NCBI RefSeq assembly: GCF_000016185.1 | Contig: NC_011420.2 | Location: forward strand, 1,508,501 to 1,572,500 | DNA from: Rhodospirillum centenum SW | Lineage (GTDB): Bacteria; Pseudomonadota; Alphaproteobacteria; Azospirillales; Azospirillaceae | DNA: 64,000 nucleotides | Reading direction: 5' to 3' | Shown here: positions 19,355 through 26,533 of the stretch, piece after piece | Numbering within the stretch: the first letter of the stretch is position 1 | Layout of the letters: the number at the start of each line of letters is the position of its first letter | The notes under the pieces: model-generated | The model's input: only the letters and a program-made list of their open reading frames with translations | Told to the model about the DNA's origin: nothing | Database searches by the model: none | Position numbers and translations under genes: made by a program

Positions 19355-20080
19355 ATGGATGGCACAGCCGCGGGACGCTTCCCGCGGATGCCGAGAGCGT
19401 TTCGAATGATCGCATACCACACGACCTTGACGGCCCGCACCGCCGGGCAGATCCGGCTCAGCGAAGAACGCTATGCCCTGGCGGCCGCCGCCGGTAACGA
19501 CGGCCTCTATGACTGGGATCTGCGGACCGACCGGATCTACTACTCCCCCGGCTGGAAGGCGCTGCTCGGACTCGCCGAGGAAGACGTGGGAAACAGCCCC
19601 TCGGAATGGCTGGATCGGGTCCATTGCGAGGATGTGATCTGGCTGCACGCGACGCTGGACGCTCAGGCCAGTGCAGGCGGCAAGCCCTTCCAGATCGAAT
19701 ACCGCGTCCGCCATGCCAACGGTGGCTGGCGCTGGATGCTCTGCCGCGGCATCGCCGTGCTGGATGCGGAGGGCGAGCCGCAGCGCATCGTCGGCTCGCA
19801 GATCGACATCACCGACCGCAAGGTCGCCGAGGAGGGACTGCGCCTCAGCGAGGAACGCTACGCCCTGGCGGCTGCGGGCTCGAACGACGGGCTCTGGGAC
19901 TGGCGGGTGCCGGAGGGAGAGGTCTACTACTCCGCCCGCTGGGCCAGGATGCTGGGCCTGGGCGAGCGGGAGATGACCGGGACCATCGAGGACTGGTACG
20001 CCCGGGTGCATCCGGACTGCCTTCCCGCCCTGCGTGCGGCGATGGACCTGCACCTGTCCGGCGGCAGCCGCCAGCTGTGA
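19355..20080 (+). pseudogene. 5' fragment of a PAS-PAS-GGDEF-EAL signalling gene, cut by a Mu-like element
   Basis: Host coding sequence runs to 20075; the next bases belong to the element and give a stop at 20078-20080. The fragment holds a first PAS domain (GLYDWDLRTDRIYYSPGWKAL to the PAC end IVGSQIDITDRK) and most of a second (GLWDWRVPEGEVYYSARWARML), ending GGSRQL. The missing part resumes at 27882 inside a downstream frame (QLEHEFRMLHAS). Starts at 19307 (GTG), 19388 and 19406 are alternatives to 19355. Without the insertion the protein would be about 725 residues. Confidence 0.9.
20071..20075. repeat. Left 5-bp target-site duplication (CCAGC)
   Basis: CCAGC directly precedes the element's TG terminus and recurs at 27882-27886 directly after its CA terminus. 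Joining the host sequence through one copy restores the PAS reading frame (RQLEHEF). Five-base duplications are the hallmark of Mu-type transposition. Confidence 0.9.
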
Positions 20081-20239
20081 CACGACAGATGGTCTTGGAG
20101 AGGACCGGGATATTCCGAGAATTACCGGGACGTATCGAGACACCGCAGAAACCCTGGGGTTCGGGGCGCCTTCGGTGGGGACCTGCTCCAAAACCATGTG
20201 ACGCACCGAAAACGGCCTTTGCGACAGATGGTCGTGGAG
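20080..20239. promoter_or_regulatory. Left-end transposase-site array (L1-L3)
   Basis: Three copies of a roughly 20-bp site are present: L1 at 20080-20100 on the plus strand, L2 at 20185-20204 on the minus strand and L3 at 20221-20239 on the plus strand. All contain ATGGTnnTGGAG. Their offsets from the terminus (about 5-25, 110-129 and 146-164) mimic the spaced L1/L2/L3 layout of Mu attL, so binding by a MuA-type transposase is inferred. Confidence 0.8.
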
Positions 20240-20377
20240 GCGCCCCAGGGTCGACGCGGAGGGCGAAAGAGGCCCCGTCGAAGCGGGTGACGGTACCGCG
20301 GCGCCCGGCTACCACCAAAGATATTGCCCACCGCTCACGGTGTCGATAGGTTCCAGCCTGCCGCGATCTGACGATCC
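20240..20377. other. Non-coding left-end segment of the element
   Basis: This stretch between the left site array and the stop of the XRE repressor gene holds no open frame I would support and no further ATGGTnnTGGAG site. Confidence 0.5.
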
Positions 20378-20953
20378 TCAGGCCCGGCGTTTACTCTCGG
20401 CGCCGACCGGGGCTTCGCGGAGGTCGCGGCGCAGCTGGGCGAGCATGCCCTTCACGGCGACCTTGCGGTCGTTCGGGTCGTCGTAGGCGCCGACCAGGTC
20501 GGCGTGCATGCGGGCCGCCTGGCGCCCCAGGTCGCGCGGCGGAAGCCCTACGTTTTCCTCACGATAGACGGCGATGATGCCGTCGACGAGCAGGCCCATC
20601 AGGTCCTCGTCGACGGCCACCGCTCGCCCTTCAACCGCCAGCGGAGGCTCAGCCTCTACCGGCGGTGCCGACGCATGCCTGCGCTCCATCGGGACATCAC
20701 CGCCGGCGAGCCATTCGAGCGAGACGCCGGCGGCTTCAGCCATGCGAGCCATTGCGAAGAATTGCGGTTTCGCCTTCCCGTCGCGCCATTTTCCAATCTG
20801 CTCGTCGGTGACGCCGACAATCGTCGAGGTCGCGCGCAGGCCGCCGATCCGTTCAATGGCCGTTGAGAGACGGCTTCCGACTTCCGGGCTGTAACCCGGA
20901 ACGGCGGCGCTCTTCCCCCTATTCTCTTCCGACTTATCATAAGTGTCTGACAT
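20378..20953 (-). CDS. Phage XRE-family repressor-like protein
   Basis: This 191-residue protein is taken from the ATG at 20953 (MSDTYDKSEEN); an upstream start at 20998 is possible. An N-terminal helix-turn-helix (GSRLSTAIERIGGLRATSTIVGVTDEQIGKWRDGKAKPQ, split across residues about 26-64) is followed by MARMAEAAGVSLEWLAGG. The C-terminal half is helical and lacks the LexA/S24 self-cleavage motifs, so it would not be RecA-induced. It is transcribed leftward, divergent from ner, in the position of an immunity repressor in transposable phages. Confidence 0.78.
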   Translation of the reverse strand: MSDTYDKSEENRGKSAAVPGYSPEVGSRLSTAIERIGGLRATSTIVGVTDEQIGKWRDGKAKPQFFAMARMAEAAGVSLEWLAGGDVPMERRHASAPPVEAEPPLAVEGRAVAVDEDLMGLLVDGIIAVYREENVGLPPRDLGRQAARMHADLVGAYDDPNDRKVAVKGMLAQLRRDLREAPVGAESKRRA

Positions 20954-21120
20954 ACCACCATTTTCCGCGATACCGACGAAGGACGGCACATCTCGCAAGT
21001 CGGAACCGATTTTTCCCGTTGACGCAGCCGTTTAACGTCGGCATTGTCAGAACAGATGTTTTGAATTGACACCGACAAAAACCGGCCCTGCCAGGCCGGC
21101 GCGAGATGGAGACGAACCCG
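20954..21120. promoter_or_regulatory. Divergent early control region between repressor and ner
   Basis: This AT-richer 167-bp gap separates the leftward repressor from the rightward ner remnant, as in Mu's early control region. A possible rightward promoter is TTGACG near 21017 with CATTGT 17 bp further. Related half-sites TGTCTGAC (about 20943) and TGTCAGAAC (about 21045) could be operators. These assignments are by eye. Confidence 0.4.
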
Positions 21121-21516
21121 ATGGCGAAGCGACGTCCGAAGGGCTGGCACAAGGAGGACATCAAGGCGGCGATCCGCAAGCGCGGCACCACCGTGACCGA
21201 CCTTGCCCTGTCCAACGGCCTGGGCTCCAGCACCTGCCGGGTCGCCCAAAACGCTCGCGACAGATGGTGGTGGAGCGGATACGCCGTCCGGTCGGAGGCC
21301 GAACCCAAAGATTTCTGCGGCCGTCGCAGTAATGGCGAGGAGCGGAGTTCTCTACTCGAAGTCGGAAAGAAGTGCCGCCGGGTTCGGAGTTTCGTCCGGC
21401 TTCTCCGAAATTTTAATCCTGTCAGTGTGTTGAAGACCGTTCCTCAAGCATACGTAGCGGGCCGGACAGCCTGGAATTCGGCCGGCTCCGGAGGCAGTGC
21501 CGACAACTGGACTTAG
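21121..21516 (+). pseudogene. ner: Truncated Ner-like regulator
   Basis: Residues 1-45 (GWHKEDIKAAIRKRGTT, then LALSNGLGSSTCRVA) match the N-terminal two-thirds of Mu Ner, the negative regulator of early transcription. Homology stops at about 21255, where an ATGGTnnTGGAG site (21257-21276) begins. The rest of the open frame, to 21516, is read through unrelated repeat-like DNA. The Ner C terminus (the segment around WPKGE...IWPSRY in Mu) is missing. An ATG at 21106 is an alternative start. In intact phages transposase A follows ner; here it is absent. Confidence 0.75.
21257..21325 (+). repeat. Internal copy of the element's terminal site plus flank
   Basis: GCGACAGATGGTGGTGGAGC at 21257-21276 is nearly identical to end site L3. 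After a 35-bp gap comes TTTCTGCGG preceded by CCGAACCC. The reverse complement of the left end shows the same order: site L2, a 33-bp gap containing CCGAACCCC, then TTTCTGCGG. This looks like a diverged second copy of end sequence, or a MITE-type repeat, abutting the ner truncation. Confidence 0.65.
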
Positions 21517-21590
21517 GCATACCGCTAACGCGATCTTTCGGGGACTGGCTTGACCAAGAAGAAGTGGGCAGGGCAGGACCTGATGGATAA
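21517..21590. other. Short segment with no supported gene
   Basis: This DNA lies between the ner-remnant frame and the leftward terminator. I see no transposase remnant in any frame here. Confidence 0.4.
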
Positions 21591-21619
21591 GAAAAAGGGC
21601 CGCCCCTTTCGGAGCGGCC
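21591..21619 (-). terminator. Intrinsic terminator for the leftward regulator gene(s)
   Basis: On the minus strand GGCCGCTCC-GAAA-GGGGCGGCC forms a perfect 9-bp hairpin with a tetraloop, followed directly by CTTTTTC. It lies 119 bp past the stop of the Mu-type HTH gene and should end leftward transcription coming from 22849 or 22313. Confidence 0.85.
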
Positions 21620-21737
21620 TAATCAACCAAGGAAACGGCCAGAAACTCTTAAACCGAGGCTCAACAACGGCTTCGGCGGGTTGATCGCCATGGGCGCGCT
21701 ACCGCCGACGGTGGCGCTTTCCAAGTAATGCGCAAGG

Positions 21738-22313
21738 TCATGCGGGGAGCCTGATGCCCATCCGCGCAAGCGCCTCTTCCACCTGATGGGCGGTGGGGGC
21801 ATCCAGGCTTGGCGGCAGGGTGGCTTCCAGGCGTGCGACGGCGGACGCGACGGAGGCGACGGCGCCGCTCTTGACCAGGCGCAGGAGGGGCAGCGTCCAC
21901 GGCGGCGCCGTCGTGGTGTCGTCGGCAAGCACCGGCCGGGGCGCCGCCGGCAGGCGCAACTCGATGCGCTCCGGCTCCGGCTCCGGGATCGCCTCGACGA
22001 TGAGGGCGATGAGCTGGTCGAAGGCGCGCGGCGGCAGCGACGTGACGTGGTACTCGAACCGGATGCCGCCGCGCCCATGGACCTCGCGGACGCGCCACGC
22101 CTCGGCGCGGGCAAGCCGAGTGATGCCGGCCTTGGTCGCCGGCAGGCCGGGCAGGCGCACGCCCGCCAGTTCCGCAGCCGAGAACCACTCACGCACGCGC
22201 CCCTTATCGCGGAGCACCTGGACAATGACGGCTTCCAGGAAGTGGGCACGGCGGCGCAGGTACGCCAGTTCCTCGGCACCGACGGATACGGTGAACTCGA
22301 AACGATCGGTCAT
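21738..22313 (-). CDS. Mu-type HTH protein, Mu c-repressor-like
   Basis: This 191-residue protein contains the Mu-type DNA-binding domain shared by Mu repressor and the MuA N terminus. The signature REWFSAAELAGVRLPGLPAT is followed by KAGITRLARAEAWRVR and GGIRFEYHVTSLPP (residues about 40-95). The remainder is alanine- and proline-rich with a helical C terminus. There is no DDE catalytic core, so it is not a transposase. The size and leftward orientation fit a Mu c-like repressor; a transposase N-terminal fragment is less likely because the C-terminal half is a different, apparently intact domain. Confidence 0.8.
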   Translation of the reverse strand: MTDRFEFTVSVGAEELAYLRRRAHFLEAVIVQVLRDKGRVREWFSAAELAGVRLPGLPATKAGITRLARAEAWRVREVHGRGGIRFEYHVTSLPPRAFDQLIALIVEAIPEPEPERIELRLPAAPRPVLADDTTTAPPWTLPLLRLVKSGAVASVASAVARLEATLPPSLDAPTAHQVEEALARMGIRLPA

Positions 22314-22390
22314 TGCAGAACCCCCTCACCACAACGGGCGGACCTTGGCGGCCCGCCCGAGTTGGAATGTCAAGATTGGCCGGCGGCCGG

Positions 22391-22849
22391 TCACTCCCCG
22401 GTGCCGATACGCCGGCCCGCGTCGTCCTTGTCGTCCGACACCTTGAGCTTGGGGTAGGTGTCGCCTTCGCCGTCATCGTCCCCGGTAGCGGCGGCGCGGG
22501 CCTCCCGCAGGGCGTTTTCCCGGCCTTCGGCGAAGGCACGCACGTAGTCCCTGGCGTACCTGCCAACGTCCTCTTCAAGCATGTGGATCATGACACCACC
22601 GTTGGTGAGGCTGTTCTCCACCGCCCGTAGAAGCACCGCGAGGCCGCTCCGTTCGCGGCTCGACATGGCCTCTTCCGCCTCCGTCAGGGCGTAGCGAACG
22701 AAGGCCACGACGCATGCGGCGTCGTCCATCGCGTCCATGTAGCGGGCGCTGCGCCGACCACCAGTGACGCTCTCGGGGTCGATGAAGGCGAGAGAGGGGT
22801 ATTCGCGGGCCTCGGGGGCGGTGCTATGTTGATTGGTAGCCTGAGACAT
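22391..22849 (-). CDS. Element-encoded hypothetical protein, 152 aa
   Basis: It begins at the ATG at 22849 with a good Shine-Dalgarno (GGAGAAG). The sequence (MSQATNQHSTAPEAREYPS...) has a helical core (YMDAMDDAACVVAFVRYALTEAEEAMSS, split) and an acidic C terminus with GDDDGEGD. No family is recognised. The gene is transcribed leftward from a promoter region that contains half of an 11-bp inverted repeat and is upstream of the Mu-type HTH gene, possibly in one transcript. Confidence 0.65.
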   Translation of the reverse strand: MSQATNQHSTAPEAREYPSLAFIDPESVTGGRRSARYMDAMDDAACVVAFVRYALTEAEEAMSSRERSGLAVLLRAVENSLTNGGVMIHMLEEDVGRYARDYVRAFAEGRENALREARAAATGDDDGEGDTYPKLKVSDDKDDAGRRIGTGE

Positions 22850-22919
22850 GGGGCTTCTCCATCGTCTTGGGTCAGGCCCGGTGGTGTGCGTCACCACACC
22901 ATCGGGCCGCCGGTTATAA

Positions 22920-22974
22920 CCGTACAAAACAGCTTGTAACACGCACTGGACTTCGCGGCAAATGTTTTGTACGG
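22920..22974. promoter_or_regulatory. 11-bp inverted repeat in a divergent promoter region
   Basis: CCGTACAAAAC at 22920-22930 and GTTTTGTACGG at 22964-22974 are perfect inverted copies 33 bp apart. A rightward promoter may be TGGACT-17-TACGGT, with the -10 overlapping the right arm. A leftward one may be TTACAA-15-TATAAC, with the left arm between its boxes. This symmetry suggests one operator controlling both genes, probably through the adjacent ribbon-helix-helix protein. Confidence 0.7.
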
Positions 22975-23001
22975 TCCTATCCGGACAGAAGGAGATAGAA
23001 T

Positions 23002-23199
23002 GTGGCACGGCCAACCGACGATCCCAAGACAGCGCGCTTGGAGATCAGGGCGACCCCGGCCCTACTGGCGGCGGTGGATGAATGGCGGCAGGGGTGCGAG
23101 GTTGTACCTCCCCGCGCTGAGGCAGTCCGATACTTGATCGAACTCGGACTTGCGGCAGCGACACGGCGTCGCCAAGAGGCCGACGGCGACGAACCCTGA
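23002..23199 (+). CDS. Small ribbon-helix-helix (Arc/CopG-like) DNA-binding protein
   Basis: This 65-residue protein starts at GTG 23002 behind a strong AGAAGGAGA Shine-Dalgarno. The pattern KTARLEIRATPALLAAVDEW followed by RAEAVRYLIELGLAAA is the beta-strand/helix/helix fold of Arc/MetJ/CopG repressors, in which the strand residues read the DNA. It sits just after an 11-bp inverted repeat that flanks its own promoter, so autoregulation and control of the divergent gene are likely. Two terminators follow it, so it is a single-gene unit. Confidence 0.75.
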   Translation: MARPTDDPKTARLEIRATPALLAAVDEWRQGCEVVPPRAEAVRYLIELGLAAATRRRQEADGDEP

Positions 23200-23204
23200 A
23201 GACG

Positions 23205-23235
23205 CGGCCCCGCCCCAAGCGGGGCCGTTGCCGTT
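23205..23235 (+). terminator. Stem-loop after the RHH gene
   Basis: CGGCCCCGC (23205-23213) and GCGGGGCCG (23219-23227) form a 9-bp stem with a 5-nt loop, followed by TTGCCGTTTGT. It lies 6 bp past the RHH stop. Confidence 0.75.
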
Positions 23236-23240
23236 TGTCC

Positions 23241-23265
23241 AACCGGAACGATCCTTCCGGTTTTG
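23241..23265 (+). terminator. Second stem-loop with T-run
   Basis: AACCGGAA (23241-23248) and TTCCGGTT (23255-23262) pair with a 6-nt loop and lead into TTTTGCC. It is in tandem with the hairpin just upstream. Confidence 0.65.
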
Positions 23266-23533
23266 CCGCTGGCGGAGCGGCGCGAGCGAAAACCGCCTCA
23301 GAAGCCCGTGGACACGCCTTAGCGCCTCGGCCGCCTCCATCTTACCGAACTACCCCCTAAGGGGCGCCCTACCCCCTTTAAGACCCGTTTAACGGCGACG
23401 CCATGAGGCATCCGCCGGGGCGGGTGCGTGGCGTGCTTCGGCGGATGGTTGGCCCGGAAGTAGTTCAGGGCAGAGGATTGACCGGAAGTCCTTCAGTCTT
23501 GACGGAGTGAAGCAAAAAGCCGGGGCGCGGTCA
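23266..23533. promoter_or_regulatory. Control region upstream of the Mor-like genes
   Basis: This leader holds a direct repeat, CCGGAAGTnnTTCAG, at 23454-23468 and 23482-23496, 28 bp apart centre to centre, just upstream of the first Mor-like gene. It also contains TACCCCCT twice around 23345-23378. In Mu this position holds the middle promoter; here an activator or operator site is inferred. Confidence 0.45.
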
Positions 23534-23989
23534 ATGTGTGGCGAGAATGTCAACAAGCGAAGGGGCGGGCTTGACTTCGAGCTTCGCCGCAACTTCTACG
23601 GCGAGACGACGCGCCTGCTGTTGGATGCGCTTGGCGACAAGGCGGAAGCCTTCATGGTCGCCTTCGGCGGTGGCGAGGGCCGGTTGATACCTGCCGCCCC
23701 GCACCCCGACCATCCCTTCGTGTCCGTCATCGGCCTTGAGAAGATGCGAGCGCTGGTGGACGCGCTGGGCGGAGAGCGGGTTTACATCCCCACGGTCAAG
23801 CGGGCGGCGAGCCGCAAGTTCCTGATCGCGCAAGCGATCATGCGTAACGAGGTGTCGCGGTCCGAAATGGCGCGGTGCTGCGGCGTGACGGCGCGGTATG
23901 TGCGGATGGTGGCGCGGGAGATGGAGGCGGCAGGTGTCGCCGTGCCGCCTCCCATGACGAAACCGCCCCACCGGGATGAACCCGAGTGA
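23534..23989 (+). CDS. Mor-like transcriptional regulator
   Basis: This 151-residue protein is taken from ATG 23534; GTG 23507 is an alternative. The N-terminal half (LDFELRRNFYGETTRLLLDALGD) is followed by LGGERVYIPTVKRA, a hydrophobic beta element typical of Mu Mor/C activators. A C-terminal helix-turn-helix (EVSRSEMARCCGVTARYVRMV) follows. In Mu, Mor switches on the middle promoter that leads to late gene expression. It overlaps the next gene by 14 bp. Confidence 0.62.
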   Translation: MCGENVNKRRGGLDFELRRNFYGETTRLLLDALGDKAEAFMVAFGGGEGRLIPAAPHPDHPFVSVIGLEKMRALVDALGGERVYIPTVKRAASRKFLIAQAIMRNEVSRSEMARCCGVTARYVRMVAREMEAAGVAVPPPMTKPPHRDEPE

Positions 23990-24560
23990 GGCGGCCAGTC
24001 CTGCAGGGAAGTGGAGTCTACCCGTGACACCAACGAACATAGACGCGGTGGTCAGTGCCGCCAGCCTGACAGATGACAGTCCGGTGGTGCCGCTGCTGAA
24101 TCACCTGGAGCCGGATGCCCTGTTCCTCGGGGTCGCGCGCGACTTCTGCCGCCGGTCGCCGACGATGGCCGACAGGATCATGCCGCCCCTGGTGGTGGCG
24201 CTGGCGAAGGCCGGCGGATACGACGCGGCGCTCACGCTGGTGTGGAAGCGCGGCGGGCAGTCGCCGCGCCTGCCGTCGCCGTACCGGATCGCGGGGTCTT
24301 GGCTGGCGGAGATCGTCGGCAAGGCGACGGCTATCCGCATGTACCACACGCTCGAAGCCCGCCAGACGGCGGAAGGGCGCGTCCACATTCCGACCCGCGC
24401 CGCCGTGCGCAAGTGCGTGCGCCTAGCGTGCCTGGAGCACCTGGCGGCGGCGGGCCTGTCGAAAGCCCGCATCGCCTCGGTTCTCGGCATGTCCGAGCGC
24501 ACCGTCTGGCGGCACATCTCCGACCGCCGCAAGGCGGACCTCTCTCGCAAGCAAGGATGA
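23976..24560 (+). CDS. Second HTH regulator with Mor-like C terminus
   Basis: This 194-residue protein begins within the end of the previous gene. Residues about 125-190 repeat the Mor-like layout: GRVHIPTRAAVRKCVRL, then a helix-turn-helix LSKARIASVLGMSERTVWRHI and a basic tail. The N-terminal two-thirds is helical and unlike Mor. It may be the C-like late activator, since head genes start 7 bp downstream. No close family is recognised. Confidence 0.6.
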   Translation: MNPSEAASPAGKWSLPVTPTNIDAVVSAASLTDDSPVVPLLNHLEPDALFLGVARDFCRRSPTMADRIMPPLVVALAKAGGYDAALTLVWKRGGQSPRLPSPYRIAGSWLAEIVGKATAIRMYHTLEARQTAEGRVHIPTRAAVRKCVRLACLEHLAAAGLSKARIASVLGMSERTVWRHISDRRKADLSRKQG

Positions 24561-24566
24561 TCCCGG

Positions 24567-25517
24567 ATGCCCGATGAACTGGACATCGAACTCTTCCGCC
24601 CCGGCACCTTCACGGCGGCCGGCGGGCGGAACCTCGACTTCTCCGCCGATACCCTGGCGCAGATCGCGGCGGGCTACGACCCGGCCGCCTATGACGCGCC
24701 CGTGGTGGTGGGGCACCCGGCCGGCGACGCGCCGGCCTACGGATGGGTGAAGGGGCTCCGGATCGAAGGCGGCCGCCTGAAGGCGACGCTGCACAAGATC
24801 GACCCGGCCTTCGCGGAGCTGGTCAAGGACGGGAAGTACCGCAAGGTGTCGGCGTCGTTCTACATGCCGGACCACCCGAACAACCCCAAGCCGGGCGCCC
24901 TGTCGCTTCGGCACGTCGGCTTCCTCGGGGCGCAGCCGCCGGCCGTGAAGGGCCTGAAGCCGGTGGAGTTCGCCGAAGGCGACCGGGTGGATCGGGTGGC
25001 GGTGGTGGAGGCGGACGGCTTCGCCGACTTCGCCGAAGGCGGCGCCACCATGGCGGAGCTGCTGGCGCAAGTCCGCGCCCTCAGCAACCAGGTCAACGAA
25101 CTGCGGGCCAGGAACGCCGACTTCGCGGAGACGGAGCGCGCCGCCAAGAGCCGCGAGAACCGGGCCTTCGTGGCGACCCTGGTCAAGGAAGGCCGGTTCT
25201 GGCCCGGCTTCGCCGACGGCATGGCCGCCTTCCTCGACAGCCTGGACGGGCCGGGCCACGTGATCGAGTTCGCCGAACACGGCGAGACCGTCACCCGCTC
25301 CGGCGGCGAGTTCATGCGCGACTTCCTCCGGCGCCAGCCCGTCACCATCCACTTCGGCGAGCTGGCGGCGCCGGATGCCGCCGCCGTCGGCGAACACGCC
25401 ACCGAAGACGAACTTGCCGAGCGCATCGCCGGCTTCGTGGAGAGCGAGCGGGCGGCCGGCCGCACCGTCTCCTACTCCGACGCTCTGCGCGCCGTCACCC
25501 TTTCCCGCAATGCCTGA
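24567..25517 (+). CDS. Mu gpI-like prohead protease/scaffold
   Basis: This 316-residue protein matches the Mu-like prophage I protein family. The N-terminal protease-like domain has IELFRPGTFTAAGGRNLDFS, YDAPVVVGHPAGDAPAYGWV, YRKVSASFYMPDHPNNPKPG and LRHVGFLGAQPPAVKGL. The C-terminal part (MAELLAQVRALSNQVNELRARN...) is a coiled-coil, scaffold-like region. In Mu-type phages this protein shapes the prohead and is cleaved during maturation. It directly precedes the capsid gene, as in intact phages, but portal and terminase genes, which normally come before it, are absent. Confidence 0.87.
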   Translation: MPDELDIELFRPGTFTAAGGRNLDFSADTLAQIAAGYDPAAYDAPVVVGHPAGDAPAYGWVKGLRIEGGRLKATLHKIDPAFAELVKDGKYRKVSASFYMPDHPNNPKPGALSLRHVGFLGAQPPAVKGLKPVEFAEGDRVDRVAVVEADGFADFAEGGATMAELLAQVRALSNQVNELRARNADFAETERAAKSRENRAFVATLVKEGRFWPGFADGMAAFLDSLDGPGHVIEFAEHGETVTRSGGEFMRDFLRRQPVTIHFGELAAPDAAAVGEHATEDELAERIAGFVESERAAGRTVSYSDALRAVTLSRNA

Positions 25518-25535
25518 TCCCTAGGACGCACGCCC

Positions 25536-26468
25536 ATGAAGCATCCCTTCCCCGCGAGCCCCGACCTGACCTCGGTGGTCATGGCCTATCGCAACCCGCG
25601 CATGATCGCCGACGAGGCGCTTCCCCGCTACCCGGTGGAGAAGATGAACTACCGCTACAGCGAGTACGACCTGGCGGAGGGCTTCACCGTCCCCGACACG
25701 CTGGTCGGCCGCAAGAGCGCGCCGACGCAGGTGGAGTTCAAGGCCGTCGGCCGCGACCGCAGCACCAAGGACCACGCCCTCGACGACGTGGTGCCGGTGG
25801 TGGACGTGGAGAACGACCCCAACGGCCGCAACCGGGTGGCCCGCACGTCGGAGCGCCTGGCGGACCTGATCGCGCTCGACCGCGAGATCCGCACGGCCAA
25901 CCTGATCTTTGATGCGGCGCAGTACCCGGCGGGCCACAAGGAGACGCTGGCGGGCACCAGCGTGTTCGGCGACCCCAACAGCGACCCCATCGGCATCGTC
26001 ACCGACGCCATGGACGCCCTGATGATGCGTCCGAACGTCATGGTGTTCGGCCGCTCGACCTTCACCCGCTTCGCCCGTCACCCGCAGGTGGTCAAGGCCG
26101 TCAACGGAACCTCCGGCGACAGCGGTTTCGCCCGGCGCCAGCAGGTGGCGGAGCTGTTCGAGGTGGAGAAGGTGCTCGTGGGCGAGGCCTTCGTGAACAT
26201 GAACCGGCCGGGGCAGACGGCAAACCTTCAGCGGGCCTGGGGGCCGCACCTGGCGCTGTACTACCTGGCGCCGCTGGGCGGGCCGGACGAGAACCCGTCG
26301 TTCGGCTTCACGGCGCAGTACGGCAAGCGCATCGCCGGCGACAAGGAAGACCCGAACATCGGCATGCGGGGCGGCTATCGCGTGCGCGTCGGCGAAAGCG
26401 TCGATGAGGTGATCGCCGCGCCCATGCTGGGCTACTTCCTGGAGAACGCCGGCGCCGATCCGGCCTGA
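25536..26468 (+). CDS. Phage major capsid protein
   Basis: This 310-residue protein follows the gpI-like protease by 18 bp. Features typical of the major capsid proteins of B3/BcepMu-type transposable phages are YNYR-like YRYSEYDLAEGFTVPD, LDREIRTANLIFDAAQYP, RPNVMVFGRSTFTRFARHP, FEVEKVLVGEAFVNMN and the C-terminal LYYLAPLGGPDENPSFGFT. The reading frame is uninterrupted and full length, so it could still make protein. An HK97-like fold is expected by family but not provable here. Confidence 0.82.
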   Translation: MKHPFPASPDLTSVVMAYRNPRMIADEALPRYPVEKMNYRYSEYDLAEGFTVPDTLVGRKSAPTQVEFKAVGRDRSTKDHALDDVVPVVDVENDPNGRNRVARTSERLADLIALDREIRTANLIFDAAQYPAGHKETLAGTSVFGDPNSDPIGIVTDAMDALMMRPNVMVFGRSTFTRFARHPQVVKAVNGTSGDSGFARRQQVAELFEVEKVLVGEAFVNMNRPGQTANLQRAWGPHLALYYLAPLGGPDENPSFGFTAQYGKRIAGDKEDPNIGMRGGYRVRVGESVDEVIAAPMLGYFLENAGADPA

Positions 26469-26533
26469 TGAACCGGCGGCCGGCGGCCCATGGGGGCAGG
26501 CCGGCCGCGAAAGACCGAAAGGGGCGCGACCCG

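Noticed and set aside
21738-22313. Mu-type HTH protein as the missing transposase
   Set aside because: Only the N-terminal DNA-binding domain is present; there is no DDE catalytic core and the protein is about 190 residues.
23976-24560. Second Mor-like gene as a misread continuation of the first
   Set aside because: Its frame is complete, has its own HTH and start, and overlaps by only 14 bp, so two proteins are more likely.
24567-26468. Head genes as part of a gene transfer agent cluster
   Set aside because: The gpI-like protease plus this capsid type and the transposable ends point to a Mu-like phage; the other GTA structural genes are absent.
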